From contig NZ_JAIRCA020000002.1 in assembly GCF_020089495.2 (NCBI RefSeq), positions 62,001 through 126,000 on the forward strand: a stretch of 64,000 nt of DNA, read 5' to 3'. Below are positions 31,654-40,524 of this stretch, piece after piece; the first letter of the stretch is position 1; each line of letters begins with the position of its first letter. This DNA is from Streptococcus mitis subsp. hohhotensis. Lineage in GTDB: Bacteria; Bacillota; Bacilli; Lactobacillales; Streptococcaceae. Both the position numbers and the translations under genes were made by a program. The notes under the pieces are model-generated. The model was not told the DNA's origin. It did not search any database and worked only from the letters and a program-made list of their open reading frames with translations.

Positions 31654-32533
31654 TATAGTTGTTTAGTTTAAAATAAGCATCTTATAATAAATCTATGGTA
31701 TATAAACAAGGAGTATTAGATTACATTAAAGAGGGACACAGCCATGTCGAGGCAGCTAAAGTTTTTGATGTTGGCGTCAAAACTCTCTTCACGTGGGAAA
31801 AGAAAGACGTGAACAAGGACACTTATAGCGGAAAAAGCGAGTCGTCAAAAAGCAGAAGATCCCTTTAGAGGAATTAAAAGCCTTTGTAGAGGCTCATCCA
31901 GACGCTTTCTTACGGAAAATTGTGGCACATTTTGGTTGTACTGTTCCTTCAGTATGGGCAGCTTTAAAGCAGATTAAGGTCACTTTAAAAAAAGACGACT
32001 AGCTTTAAGGAACAAAATCCAGAGAAAGTCGCTGAGTTTCTTGATATTTTGGATAATCTAAAAGATTTACCAGTCCTATATATTGACGAAACGGGAATCG
32101 ACCGCTACCTCTATCGTCCTTATGCACGGGCTCCTAGAGGGGAGAAAGTCTATGAAAAGATTAGCGAACGGCGTTTTGAGTGGACTTCGATTGTTGCAGG
32201 ACAAGTAGATGGAGAGTTTATAGCTCCCATGATTTACAAGGAAAGTATGACAATCGATTTCTTTGTGGAGTGATTTAAAACGCAACTCCTGCCTGCTTTG
32301 AAGACACCTCATATCATTGTTATGGACAATGCTAGTTTTCATCCCAAGCATATCTTGGATGAACTTTACCTTCAAGATAAACACTTTTTCTTACCCCTAC
32401 CGCCTTATTCACCAGATTTGAATCCTATTGAGCAAGCTTGGGCTATCTTGAAAAAGAAAGTGACGGATTTATTAAGGGAAGTTCCAAATATTTTTGAATG
32501 TTTGGGGCGCTTTTTTTAAACTAAATGACTATA
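31654..32533 (+). mobile_element. Decayed IS630-family insertion sequence (about 880 bp)
   Basis: Terminal inverted repeats are still visible: left TATAGTTGTTTAGTTTAAAA (31654-31673) and, as reverse complement of the right end (32514-32533), TATAGTCATTTAGTTTAAAA, 18 of 20 identical. Both ends sit at TA dinucleotides, the IS630 target. The transposase between them is broken. The ends differ from those of the RUP at 18011, so this is a different IS630 subtype. Confidence 0.85.
31695..32519 (+). pseudogene. IS630-family transposase pseudogene
   Basis: The reading starts at ATG 31695 (MVYKQGVLDYI) with an HTH part. It shifts frame near 31800, shifts again at the A-run near 31990, and meets an in-frame TGA at 32271-32273 where FFVE should continue into FKTQLLP. 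The catalytic DDE residues are still readable: DETG at about 32085, VMDNASF at about 32320, and NPIEQAW at about 32425. Two shifts and one stop make it inactive; the second shift alone might be a programmed site as in other IS630 elements. Confidence 0.88.
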
Positions 32534-32572
32534 ATTATAAAATGCTTATTGATTTTGATTTAAAATGAGTCA

Positions 32573-32600
32573 AAAAGCCGTTGCACAACGGTTTTTTGTT
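32573..32600 (+). terminator. Terminator between the IS630 copy and the Tad2-like cassette
   Basis: AAGCCGTT and AACGGTTT (stem CCGTTG/CAACGG) with a short loop and TTTTTTG. Confidence 0.8.
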
Positions 32601-32605
32601 ATAAT
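32597..32605 (+). promoter_or_regulatory. Extended -10 promoter of the five-gene cassette
   Basis: TGTTATAAT, 33 bases before the first ATG, which has AAAGGAG upstream. Confidence 0.65.
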
Positions 32606-32638
32606 TAAATGAAGAATGTAGAATAAAAGGAGAATAAC

Positions 32639-32875
32639 ATGACTTTCGAAGAAATACTGCCTGGGTTAAAGGCTAAGAAAAAATATGTACGTACTGGTTG
32701 GGGAGGTGCTGAAAACTATGTCCAACTTTTTGACACCATTGAACAAAACGGGGTTGCACTTGAAGTGACACCTTATTTCCTAATCAACGTGTCTGGAGAA
32801 GGAGAAGGTTTTTCCATGTGGAGTCCGACACCTTGTGATGTTTTGGCGATAGATTGGGTAGAAGTGCATGACTAA
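32639..32875 (+). CDS. DUF2829 protein, Tad2-like domain
   Basis: 78 residues matching DUF2829, whose hallmarks are the N-terminal LKAKKKYVRTGW and the C-terminal WSPTPCDVLAIDW. The family was linked to phage Tad2, which blocks Thoeris immunity by sequestering a cyclic ADP-ribose-type signal. Most family members are of unknown role and many are chromosomal. Here it opens a compact operon of small-molecule enzymes rather than a phage region. A nucleotide-type ligand is plausible but unproven. The stop overlaps the SDR start by eight bases. Confidence 0.8.
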   Translation: MTFEEILPGLKAKKKYVRTGWGGAENYVQLFDTIEQNGVALEVTPYFLINVSGEGEGFSMWSPTPCDVLAIDWVEVHD

Positions 32876-33566
32876 ATGTGTACTCATTACAGGCGTTAGT
32901 TCAGGGATTGGTCTGGCTCAAGCTCGCCTCTTTTTAGAGAAGGGCTATCAAGTTTATGGAGTTGACCAAGGTGAAAATCCACTCTTAGAGGGTGATTTCC
33001 ACTTTTTACAGAGAGATTTGACCTTGGACTTAGAGCCTATTTTTGACTGGTGTCCTCAGGTAGATATTTTGTGCAATACTGCTGGAGTTTTGGATGATTA
33101 TAAACCACTTTTGGAACAAACAGCGCAGGAAATTCAAGAAATTTTTGAAATTAACTACATGACTCCTGTTGAGTTGACTCGGTATTATTTGACACATATG
33201 CTGGAAAATAAAAAGGGAATCATCATCAATATGTGCTCTATTGCTTCTAGTCTAGCAGGTGGCGGTGGACACGCTTATACTTCTTCGAAGCACGCCTTGG
33301 CTGGCTTCACCAAGCAGTTGGCTCTAGACTATGCAGAAGCTGGGATTCAGGTCTTTGGTATCGCTCCAGGAGCCGTCAAGACGGGTATGACCGCTGCTGA
33401 CTTTGAACCAGGTGGTTTAGCAGACTGGGTGGCTAGTGAAACCCCAATCAAACGTTGGATTGAGCCAGAGGAAATATCAGAGATTAGCATTTTCTTAGCA
33501 AGTGGAAAAGCAAGTGCCATGCAAGGACAAATCCTGATAATAGATGGTGGCTGGTCTTTGAAGTAG
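32868..33566 (+). CDS. Short-chain dehydrogenase/reductase
   Basis: 232-residue classical SDR. It has the cofactor motif TGVSSGIG (8-15), NTAGV, and catalytic residues S124, Y137 and K141 (YTSSK). D33 after the second strand in GVDQG suggests NAD rather than NADP preference. It resembles 3-oxoacyl-ACP reductase-type enzymes but is outside a fatty-acid operon. It overlaps the Tad2-like gene by eight bases and has no strong RBS, so its translation is probably coupled. Confidence 0.87.
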   Translation: MTKCVLITGVSSGIGLAQARLFLEKGYQVYGVDQGENPLLEGDFHFLQRDLTLDLEPIFDWCPQVDILCNTAGVLDDYKPLLEQTAQEIQEIFEINYMTPVELTRYYLTHMLENKKGIIINMCSIASSLAGGGGHAYTSSKHALAGFTKQLALDYAEAGIQVFGIAPGAVKTGMTAADFEPGGLADWVASETPIKRWIEPEEISEISIFLASGKASAMQGQILIIDGGWSLK

Positions 33567-33576
33567 GAGTAGTTGG

Positions 33577-34077
33577 ATGGAAATCAAAAATCACTTTGGA
33601 GTTTATGGTGTTTGCTATAAACATGGTTACCTTCTTTGTATTCAAAAAACAGCAGGTCCCTACAAAAATAGGTTAGACCTTCCCGGTGGCAGTCAGCAAC
33701 TTGGTGAAGGACTGACGGAAACGCTGATTAGGGAAGTCATGGAAGAGACGGGATTTACCGTTAGAAGCTACTCCAATCCTCGAATCTACGATGTTTTCGT
33801 CAGGGAAGAGTTAACAAATTTTATAGTTCACCATATCATGGCATTGTATGATGTTGATATAAACGAGAAGGAAGCTCAAGTTACGATTTCTGAAACTGTC
33901 TCTGACGGTGCGAATGATTCACTGGGATATGTTTGGATGGATATTCAAAAAATCACAGAAGAAAATGCATCGCCATTAGTCTTGAAGGTTAAGTCTGAAT
34001 TATTAGGATTTCCAGAACTGGACAAGACTTCTTACATGAATTGGAAGGTGAATGATGAGAAACCAACTTGCCCTTAG
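33577..34077 (+). CDS. Nudix hydrolase (cassette member)
   Basis: 166 residues with Nudix box from G37 (PGGSQQLGEG) to REVMEETGF (52-60), complete with R-E-V-M-E-E-T-G. The Nudix family cleaves nucleoside diphosphates linked to another moiety. It is only distantly like the Nudix protein at 6676-7221. GTAGTTGGATG gives a weak RBS. The stop lies inside the next gene (about 23-base overlap). Confidence 0.86.
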   Translation: MEIKNHFGVYGVCYKHGYLLCIQKTAGPYKNRLDLPGGSQQLGEGLTETLIREVMEETGFTVRSYSNPRIYDVFVREELTNFIVHHIMALYDVDINEKEAQVTISETVSDGANDSLGYVWMDIQKITEENASPLVLKVKSELLGFPELDKTSYMNWKVNDEKPTCP

Positions 34078-34903
34078 TGGAGAACAAATTGTTGAAAAAG
34101 TTTATCCTAAGTTATTTCACCACGTCGGTATGATTCGTGGGGAATACTTGTTGAGAGAGCTCAATCAAAACATCCTGTTACCAAGTTGTCAGCAATTTGT
34201 AAAAGATTATCTAGATACTATCTGCTCCTTCTACTCAGATGAAGAGGTATGGTATCGTTTTTCTGAATTAACAAATACAGAAGCCAATTGTTTAGAGGGA
34301 ACTAAAGAGTATTTTGATGAAAATCATCCCTTGTTTGGATATAGAGGAACTAGGCGTTTACTGGCATGTCCGGATGAATTTCAGGCTGAGGTAAATGTCG
34401 TTACAGAAGTTTATCAAAACAATCCCAATCTATCCGTTATCTTTCCTTTTGTCAATGATGCCGAGCAGTTAAAGCAAGCTATTAGAGTATTGCGTGAGTA
34501 TAGTTTTACTGGGAAAGTCGGTACAATGATTGAATTACCGTCAGCGTATTTCGACTTAGACAGAATATTGGAAACAGGCATTTCAAAGATTGTAGTTGGA
34601 ATGAATGATTTGACTTCTTTTGTTTTTGCGACTGTGAGAAATAGTCAATGGCATGATATGGAAAGTCCCATTATGTTAGATATTCTGAGACAGATGCAGG
34701 ATAAAGCAAGGACGAAAAAGATTGACCTTGCTGTGGCAGGTTATCTGAATACTTCTTTCATACAAAAAATGAATCAGATGGGTATCGAATGCATTATCCA
34801 TTACAGCTCTATTCCAGAGATTTTTGATTTAGAAATTGACCATCCAGACCATCTCAAACACATAAAAGAAGAAAGTAAAAAATTACAAAGGAGCAACCTA
34901 TGA
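34055..34903 (+). CDS. Stand-alone PEP-utilising-enzyme-like TIM barrel protein
   Basis: 282 residues resembling only the C-terminal PEP-binding barrel of PEP synthase, PPDK and EI. HPLFGYRGTRR, VIFPFVND, TMIELPSAY and VVGMNDLTSF match the arginine, glutamate and asparagine/aspartate motifs that bind PEP and metal. The ATP-grasp and phosphohistidine domains are absent, and the region where the catalytic cysteine (CGE) normally sits reads AVAGYLNTS. It may be a metal-dependent lyase or aldolase-like enzyme. ATG 34055 is chosen for its spacing to GGAAGG; ATG 34052 is possible. Confidence 0.7.
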   Translation: MRNQLALSGEQIVEKVYPKLFHHVGMIRGEYLLRELNQNILLPSCQQFVKDYLDTICSFYSDEEVWYRFSELTNTEANCLEGTKEYFDENHPLFGYRGTRRLLACPDEFQAEVNVVTEVYQNNPNLSVIFPFVNDAEQLKQAIRVLREYSFTGKVGTMIELPSAYFDLDRILETGISKIVVGMNDLTSFVFATVRNSQWHDMESPIMLDILRQMQDKARTKKIDLAVAGYLNTSFIQKMNQMGIECIIHYSSIPEIFDLEIDHPDHLKHIKEESKKLQRSNL

Positions 34904-35340
34904 CGCCGCAAGAAATGTGGAATAAATACAAGCAAATCAATCCTTCTATCGGAGATGAAATCGATGCTTGGGTTTTTGGAGTAGATGCTGATCTCTTGGC
35001 AGATTTGGTTTTAAGAGGAGAAAAGACAGCAACTGCTTCTGCCTACGACCTCTACGCACTAGAAGCCGAACCTCTTCCACAAAAAGGGACCTTCGATGTC
35101 ATTTTAGATAGTCAAAATCAGGCTGTCTGCATTGTCGAAATTACCAAGGTTTCCGTTCAGCCTTTCAATCAAGTTTCTGCTGACCATGCCTTCAAAGAAG
35201 GTGAGGGAGACAAATCTTTAGCCTATTGGCGTCAGGTTCATGAGGACTGTTTCACCGAGTGGATGAGTGAGGCTGGGCTGACTTTTACGCCTGACAGCAA
35301 GGTCGTTTTAGAAGAATTTCGCAAGGTCTACCCACTTTAG
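34900..35340 (+). CDS. ASCH domain protein
   Basis: 146 residues of the ASCH/PUA-like fold: AWVFGVDADLLADLVLRGEKTATAS near the start, GTFDVILD and VCIVEITKV in the barrel, and a conserved EGEGDKSLAYWRQVHEDCF. Some ASCH proteins bind RNA or hydrolyse modified nucleosides such as N4-acetylcytidine. The gene overlaps the barrel gene by four bases, ends the five-gene cassette and has AAAGGAG upstream. Confidence 0.85.
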   Translation: MTPQEMWNKYKQINPSIGDEIDAWVFGVDADLLADLVLRGEKTATASAYDLYALEAEPLPQKGTFDVILDSQNQAVCIVEITKVSVQPFNQVSADHAFKEGEGDKSLAYWRQVHEDCFTEWMSEAGLTFTPDSKVVLEEFRKVYPL

Positions 35341-35360
35341 ACTGCAGAAGGAAGAAAGTT

Positions 35361-35391
35361 TTGGAAATTACCTTCCAATCCTTTTTTCTTA
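35361..35391 (+). terminator. Weak terminator after the cassette
   Basis: TTGGAA and TTCCAA form a 6-bp stem around ATTACC, followed by TCCTTTTTTC. Confidence 0.45.
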
Positions 35392-35400
35392 GGCAAAACA

Positions 35401-35409
35401 TGATATAAT
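35401..35409 (+). promoter_or_regulatory. Extended -10 promoter of pepN
   Basis: TGATATAAT, 51 bases before the pepN ATG. Confidence 0.65.
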
Positions 35410-35460
35410 AAGTTTGTTTGAAGAAGAGCTCTAGCTCTTAAACTTAGATAGGAGAAAATT

Positions 35461-38007
35461 ATGCAAGCAGTTGAACATTTTATTAAGCAATTTGTTCCTG
35501 AACATTATGATTTATTTTTAGACTTGAGTCGTGAGACCAAGACGTTTTCTGGGAAGGTAACCATCACTGGTCAAGCACAGAGTAACCGTATTTCCCTGCA
35601 CCAAAAAGACTTGGAAATCGCTTCTGTAGAAGTTGCAGGTCAAGCTCGTCCATTTACAGTAGACCATGACAATGAAGCCCTTCATATTGAATTGGCTGAG
35701 GCTGGTCAAGTTGAAGTGGTTCTTGCCTTTTCAGGAAAAATCACAGACAACATGACAGGGATTTACCCTTCTTATTACACAGTTGATGGAGTGAAGAAGG
35801 AAGTCTTGTCTACTCAGTTTGAGAGCCATTTTGCGCGCGAAGCCTTCCCATGTGTGGATGAGCCAGAAGCCAAAGCAACATTTGACCTCTCTCTTCGTTT
35901 TGACCAAGCAGAAGGTGAATTGGCCTTGTCTAACATGCCAGAGATCGAAGTTGAAAACCGCAAGGAAACAGGTATCTGGAAGTTTGAGACAACACCTCGC
36001 ATGTCATCTTACTTGTTAGCTTTTGTCGCTGGTGATTTGCAAGGTGTGACGGCTAAAACTAAAAACGGTACCCTCGTAGGTGTTTATTCAACCAAAGCCC
36101 ACCCACTATCTAATCTTGACTTCTCACTAGATATCGCTGTTCGCTCTATCGAGTTTTACGAAGATTACTACGGAGTTAAGTATCCAATCCCTCAATCTCT
36201 TCATATTGCTCTTCCTGACTTCTCAGCTGGTGCTATGGAAAACTGGGGTCTTGTAACCTACCGTGAAGTTTACTTGGTTGTGGATGAGAATTCTACCTTT
36301 GCCAGCCGTCAACAAGTTGCCCTTGTTGTGGCCCATGAATTGGCTCACCAATGGTTTGGGAACCTCGTTACTATGAAATGGTGGGATGACCTTTGGCTCA
36401 ATGAAAGTTTTGCCAACATGATGGAGTACGTCTGTGTGGATGCCATTGAGCCAAGCTGGAATATCTTTGAAGATTTCCAAACAGGTGGAGTGCCTCACGC
36501 TCTTGAACGCGATGCGACTGATGGTGTTCAATCTGTCCACGTCGAAGTTAAACATCCAGATGAAATCAATACGCTCTTTGACGGAGCTATAGTCTATGCC
36601 AAAGGAAGTCGCCTCATGCACATGCTTCGTCGTTGGCTAGGTGATGCTGATTTTGCCAAAGGTTTGCATGCCTACTTTGAAAAACATCAATACAGCAATA
36701 CAATTGGTCGTGATCTTTGGGATGCTCTTGGTCAAGCGTCAGGACGTGATGTTGCAGCTTTCATGGATTCTTGGTTGGAACAACCTGGTTATCCAGTTCT
36801 CACTGTCAAAGTTGAAAATGATGTCTTGAAGATCTCACAAAAACAATTCTTCATCGGTGAGAACGAAGATAAGAACCGTCTCTGGGTTGTGCCACTAAAC
36901 AGCAACTGGAAAGGTTTACCTGATACACTCGAAACTGAAAGCATCGAAATCCCTGGCTACGCAGCTCTTCTTGCAGAAAACAAAACAGCACTTCGTCTCA
37001 ACACAGAAAATACAGCCCACTACATTACAGACTATCAAGGAGACTTGTTAGATGCTGTTCTTTCTGACCTAGTTGATCTTGATAACACAAGCAAATTGCA
37101 AATCGTCCAAGAACGTCGTTTGCTTGCTGAGGCAGGGCATATTTCTTATGCTGACTTGCTCCCAGTTCTTGATAAACTTGCTAAGGAAGAATCTTACCTT
37201 GTCGTTTCAGCTGTTTCTCAAGTAATTTCTGCCCTTGAGCGCTTTATCGATGAAGGAACAGAAGCTGAAAGAGCCTTCAAAGCTTTGGTTGCTAAATTGG
37301 CTCGTCACAACTATGACCGTCTTGGTTTTGAAGCTAAAGATGATGAATCAGATGAGGATGAATTGGTTCGTCAGTTGGCTGTTTCTGTGATGATTCGCTC
37401 AAATGATGCAGAAGCTAGCCAAGTCGCTAGCCAAATCTTCGCGGCTCACAAGGAGAATCTTGCAGGACTTCCAGCAGCTATTCGCTCACAAGTTCTGATC
37501 AATGAGATGAAACATCATGAGACTAAAGACTTGTTAGCACTTTATCTTGATACTTATACTCACGCAACAGATGCTGTCTTTAAACGTCAGTTGGCAGCCG
37601 CTCTTGCCTATAGTAAAGATGCGAACAATATCCAAACCTTGATTGCTTCTTGGAAGGACAAATTTGTGGTCAAACCACAAGACTTGTCTGCTTGGTATTA
37701 CCAATTCCTAGCTCATCAAGCAACTCAGGAAACAGCTTGGTCTTGGGCGCGTGAAAACTGGGCTTGGATTAAGGCAGCTCTTGGTGGAGATATGAGCTTT
37801 GATAGCTTTGTTATCCTTCCTGCACACGTATTTAAGACTCAGCAACGCTTGGCAGAGTACAAGGAGTTCTTTGAGCCACAACTTTCTGATCTTGCTCTTA
37901 GCCGTAACATCGGTATGGGAATCAAGGAAATTGCAGCGCGTGTTGACTTGATTAACCGTGAAAAAGCTGCAGTGGAAGCAGTCGTTCTTCAATACGGAAA
38001 CGCATAA
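35461..38007 (+). CDS. pepN: Aminopeptidase N (M1 metalloprotease)
   Basis: PepN removes N-terminal residues from peptides in the cytoplasm, completing the use of imported peptides. The 848 residues show the exopeptidase motif GAMENWG (256-262) and zinc site HELAHQW (H292, E293, H296) with the third ligand E315 in LNESFAN. The length is typical of lactic acid bacteria PepN. GATAGGAG precedes the ATG. A BOX element separates it from ciaR. Confidence 0.96.
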   Translation: MQAVEHFIKQFVPEHYDLFLDLSRETKTFSGKVTITGQAQSNRISLHQKDLEIASVEVAGQARPFTVDHDNEALHIELAEAGQVEVVLAFSGKITDNMTGIYPSYYTVDGVKKEVLSTQFESHFAREAFPCVDEPEAKATFDLSLRFDQAEGELALSNMPEIEVENRKETGIWKFETTPRMSSYLLAFVAGDLQGVTAKTKNGTLVGVYSTKAHPLSNLDFSLDIAVRSIEFYEDYYGVKYPIPQSLHIALPDFSAGAMENWGLVTYREVYLVVDENSTFASRQQVALVVAHELAHQWFGNLVTMKWWDDLWLNESFANMMEYVCVDAIEPSWNIFEDFQTGGVPHALERDATDGVQSVHVEVKHPDEINTLFDGAIVYAKGSRLMHMLRRWLGDADFAKGLHAYFEKHQYSNTIGRDLWDALGQASGRDVAAFMDSWLEQPGYPVLTVKVENDVLKISQKQFFIGENEDKNRLWVVPLNSNWKGLPDTLETESIEIPGYAALLAENKTALRLNTENTAHYITDYQGDLLDAVLSDLVDLDNTSKLQIVQERRLLAEAGHISYADLLPVLDKLAKEESYLVVSAVSQVISALERFIDEGTEAERAFKALVAKLARHNYDRLGFEAKDDESDEDELVRQLAVSVMIRSNDAEASQVASQIFAAHKENLAGLPAAIRSQVLINEMKHHETKDLLALYLDTYTHATDAVFKRQLAAALAYSKDANNIQTLIASWKDKFVVKPQDLSAWYYQFLAHQATQETAWSWARENWAWIKAALGGDMSFDSFVILPAHVFKTQQRLAEYKEFFEPQLSDLALSRNIGMGIKEIAARVDLINREKAAVEAVVLQYGNA

Positions 38008-38047
38008 ATAAGCCTAAAATAAAAAGAAAACTCAGCTATCTCATGTA

Positions 38048-38200
38048 ATACTCTTCGAAAATCAAATTCAAACCACGTCAGCGTCGCCTTACCGTAGATA
38101 TGGTTACTGACTTCGTCAGTCTTATCTGCAACCTCAAAACTGTGTTTTGAGCAACCTGCGGCTAGCTTCCTAGTTTGCTCTTTGATTTTCATTGAGTATA
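38048..38200 (-). repeat. BOX element between pepN and ciaR
   Basis: Inverted copy, about 153 bp: it begins with ATACTCTTCGAAAATC (boxC reversed) and ends with TTGATTTTCATTGAGTATA (boxA reversed); one boxB unit lies between. It sits just upstream of the ciaR promoter. Confidence 0.93.
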
Positions 38201-38222
38201 AAATGAAGAGAGTTGAGTTTTT

Positions 38223-38244
38223 TTTAAGGCAAATTTGGTATAAT
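38223..38244 (+). promoter_or_regulatory. ciaR promoter with a possible CiaR half-site
   Basis: The extended -10 box TGGTATAAT is at 38236-38244. TTTAAG at 38223-38228, then five bases, then TTTGGT resembles the CiaR direct repeat TTTAAG-N5-TTTAAG with a poor second half. Autoregulation is possible but only weakly supported. Confidence 0.5.
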
Positions 38245-38268
38245 GGTTTTAATAAGGAGGAGTTTCTC

Positions 38269-38943
38269 ATGATAAAAATCTTATTGGTTGAGGATGACCT
38301 AGGCCTGTCAAATTCAGTATTTGACTTTTTAGACGATTTTGCGGATGTCATGCAGGTATTTGATGGGGAAGAAGGTCTCTACGAAGCTGAGAGTGGCGTC
38401 TATGACTTGATTTTGCTCGATTTGATGTTGCCTGAAAAAAATGGCTTCCAAGTATTGAAAGAATTGCGTGAAAAGGGGATTACGACACCAGTTCTGATCA
38501 TGACTGCCAAGGAAAGTTTGGATGACAAGGGACATGGATTTGAACTGGGAGCGGATGATTATCTGACTAAACCTTTCTACCTAGAAGAACTCAAAATGCG
38601 GATTCAAGCCCTTCTCAAACGTTCGGGTAAGTTTAATGAAAACACCTTGACTTATGGAAATATTGTAGTTAATTTGTCAACCAATACCGTTAAGGTTGAA
38701 GATACTCCTGTCGAATTGCTGGGGAAAGAGTTTGATTTATTAGTTTATTTCCTTCAAAATCAAAATGTTATTTTGCCGAAAACTCAGATTTTTGATCGTC
38801 TATGGGGATTTGATAGTGACACAACGATTTCAGTTGTCGAAGTTTACGTTTCAAAAGTCCGTAAGAAATTAAAAGGAACCACTTTTGCAGAGAATTTACA
38901 AACCTTGCGCAGTGTTGGGTATATTTTAAAAGATGTTCAGTAA
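38269..38943 (+). CDS. ciaR: Response regulator CiaR
   Basis: 224-residue OmpR-type regulator. The receiver domain holds the phospho-acceptor D51 (LILLDLMLP), followed by a winged-helix DNA-binding domain. With CiaH it forms the CiaRH system controlling competence, beta-lactam tolerance and HtrA in streptococci. AGGAGG lies 10 bases before ATG 38269, which is preferred to an earlier in-frame ATG within the BOX. It overlaps ciaH by 11 bases; position after pepN is as in pneumococci. Confidence 0.95.
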   Translation: MIKILLVEDDLGLSNSVFDFLDDFADVMQVFDGEEGLYEAESGVYDLILLDLMLPEKNGFQVLKELREKGITTPVLIMTAKESLDDKGHGFELGADDYLTKPFYLEELKMRIQALLKRSGKFNENTLTYGNIVVNLSTNTVKVEDTPVELLGKEFDLLVYFLQNQNVILPKTQIFDRLWGFDSDTTISVVEVYVSKVRKKLKGTTFAENLQTLRSVGYILKDVQ

Positions 38944-40267
38944 ACTAAAAAAAACATGGTATGCGGATGACTTTAGTTATTTTATCCGTAACTTTGGTGT
39001 CTTCACTCTGATTTTTTCCACCATGACTCTGATTATTTTGCAAGTCATGCATTCGAGTCTCTATACTTCGGTGGATGATAAGCTCCACGGACTGAGTGAA
39101 AATCCTCAGGCAGTTATTCAGCTTGCTGTAAATAGGGCAACAGAAGAGATTAAAGATTTAGAGAATGCCGCTACAGATACTAGTAAGACTGAGATAAAAC
39201 CCAATGTCAGTTCCAACACAGAAGTCATTCTTTTTGATAAAAATTTTACCCAGCTCCTTTCTGGAAATCGATTTTTGGGCTTGGATAAGATTAAGCTAGA
39301 GAAGAAAGAACTAGGTCATATCTATCAGATTCAGGTTTTTAATAGCTATGGACAGGAAGAAATCTATCGCATGATCTTGATGGAAAACAATATCAGTTCG
39401 GTTTCAACCAATATCAAGTATGCAGCTGTCTTGATTAATACCAGTCAGTTGGAGCAGGCCAGTCAAAAGCATGAGCAATTGATTGTGGTCGTGATGGCTA
39501 GTTTCTGGATTTTGTCTTTGATTGCTAGTCTCTATCTAGCTCGAGTCAGTGTTCGTCCTCTGCTTGAGAGCATGCAGAAGCAGCAATCCTTTGTGGAAAA
39601 TGCCAGCCATGAGTTACGAACTCCACTTGCAGTTTTGCAAAATCGTTTAGAGACCCTTTTTCGTAAGCCAGAAGCTACCATTATGGATGTGAGCGAAAGC
39701 ATTGCATCGAGTTTGGAAGAAGTCCGAAATATGCGTTTTTTGACGACAAACTTGTTGAACTTAGCTCGACGAGATGATGGAATTAAGCCAGAACTTGCAG
39801 AAGTTCCAACCAGCTTTTTTAACACGACTTTCACAAACTATGAGATGATTGCTTCTGAAAATGACCGTGTCTTCCGTTTTGAAAATCGCATCCATCGAAC
39901 GATTGTCACAGATCAGCTTCTTTTGAAACAGTTGATGACTATCCTATTTGATAATGCTGTCAAGTATACTGAGGAGGATGGTGAAATTGATTTTCTTATC
40001 TCGGCGACCGATCGCAATCTGTATTTACTGGTTTCTGATAATGGAGTCGGTATTTCAGCAGAAGATAAGAAGAAAATTTTTGATCGTTTTTATCGAGTAG
40101 ACAAGGCTAGAACCCGCCAAAAAGGTGGTTTTGGTTTAGGATTATCCTTAGCCAAGCAAATTGTAGATGCGCTAAAAGGAACCATTACTGTCAAAGATAA
40201 TAAACCAAAGGGAACAATCTTTGAAGTGAAGATTGCCATCCACACACCATCGAAAAAGAAAAAATAA
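38933..40267 (+). CDS. ciaH: Sensor histidine kinase CiaH
   Basis: 444 residues. TM1 lies at about 21-40, an extracellular loop of about 140 residues follows, then TM2 at about 180-200, the dimerisation/phospho-acceptor H226 in NASHELRTP, and an HATPase domain with DNAVKYT, DNGVGIS and GGFGLGLS. It phosphorylates CiaR. The ATG overlaps the ciaR end and the stop is followed at once by a terminator. Confidence 0.95.
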   Translation: MFSKLKKTWYADDFSYFIRNFGVFTLIFSTMTLIILQVMHSSLYTSVDDKLHGLSENPQAVIQLAVNRATEEIKDLENAATDTSKTEIKPNVSSNTEVILFDKNFTQLLSGNRFLGLDKIKLEKKELGHIYQIQVFNSYGQEEIYRMILMENNISSVSTNIKYAAVLINTSQLEQASQKHEQLIVVVMASFWILSLIASLYLARVSVRPLLESMQKQQSFVENASHELRTPLAVLQNRLETLFRKPEATIMDVSESIASSLEEVRNMRFLTTNLLNLARRDDGIKPELAEVPTSFFNTTFTNYEMIASENDRVFRFENRIHRTIVTDQLLLKQLMTILFDNAVKYTEEDGEIDFLISATDRNLYLLVSDNGVGISAEDKKKIFDRFYRVDKARTRQKGGFGLGLSLAKQIVDALKGTITVKDNKPKGTIFEVKIAIHTPSKKKK

Positions 40268-40298
40268 AAATATCGCTCCAGACGGGGCGATATTTTGG
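40267..40298 (+). terminator. Terminator after ciaRH
   Basis: AAAATATCGC and GCGATATTTT form a perfect 10-bp stem. Confidence 0.85.
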
Positions 40299-40392
40299 AT
40301 TATGTGATTTTCAGTCCGTCTCGCTAAGTCAGGTGTGAGACATGCAAACCACCCGTTTTAGGGGTGGTCATGATTAAAATAATATAAAAATC

Positions 40393-40421
40393 TTGACAGA
40401 TAAGCTTAAAAAATGTAAACT
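40393..40421 (+). promoter_or_regulatory. Promoter of the histidine triad gene
   Basis: TTGACA (40393-40398) and TAAACT (40416-40421) with a 17-base spacer; TG precedes the -10 directly. Confidence 0.8.
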
Positions 40422-40422
40422 A

Positions 40423-40446
40423 TTTACTGGTTAATTAATTGGTTAA
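40423..40446. promoter_or_regulatory. Two adjacent AdcR-type zinc operators
   Basis: TTTACTGGTTAA (40423-40434) and TTAATTGGTTAA (40435-40446) each match TTAACYRGTTAA at 11 of 12 positions. They lie immediately downstream of the -10 box, over the start of transcription, so Zn-AdcR should block the gene when zinc is plentiful. Confidence 0.8.
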
Positions 40447-40524
40447 ATAACCAATTTAGAAAACTATTTAATCAAGTAAAGGAAGTTAAGAAAAAGCTTC
40501 ATCATTTATTGAAATGAGGGATTT

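Noticed and set aside
31990-32010. Programmed frameshift making the IS630 transposase functional
   Set aside because: The A-run is suitable, but another frameshift upstream and a TGA downstream still disrupt the protein.
32639-35340. Prophage or phage satellite origin of the Tad2-like cassette
   Set aside because: No integrase, structural, replication or lysis genes flank it, and base composition and codon use look like those of the neighbours.
38223-38239. CiaR autoregulatory operator at ciaR
   Set aside because: Only one half-site (TTTAAG) is good; the second (TTTGGT) is poor and overlaps the -10 by one base, unlike known CiaR-activated promoters. It is kept only as a note in the promoter entry.
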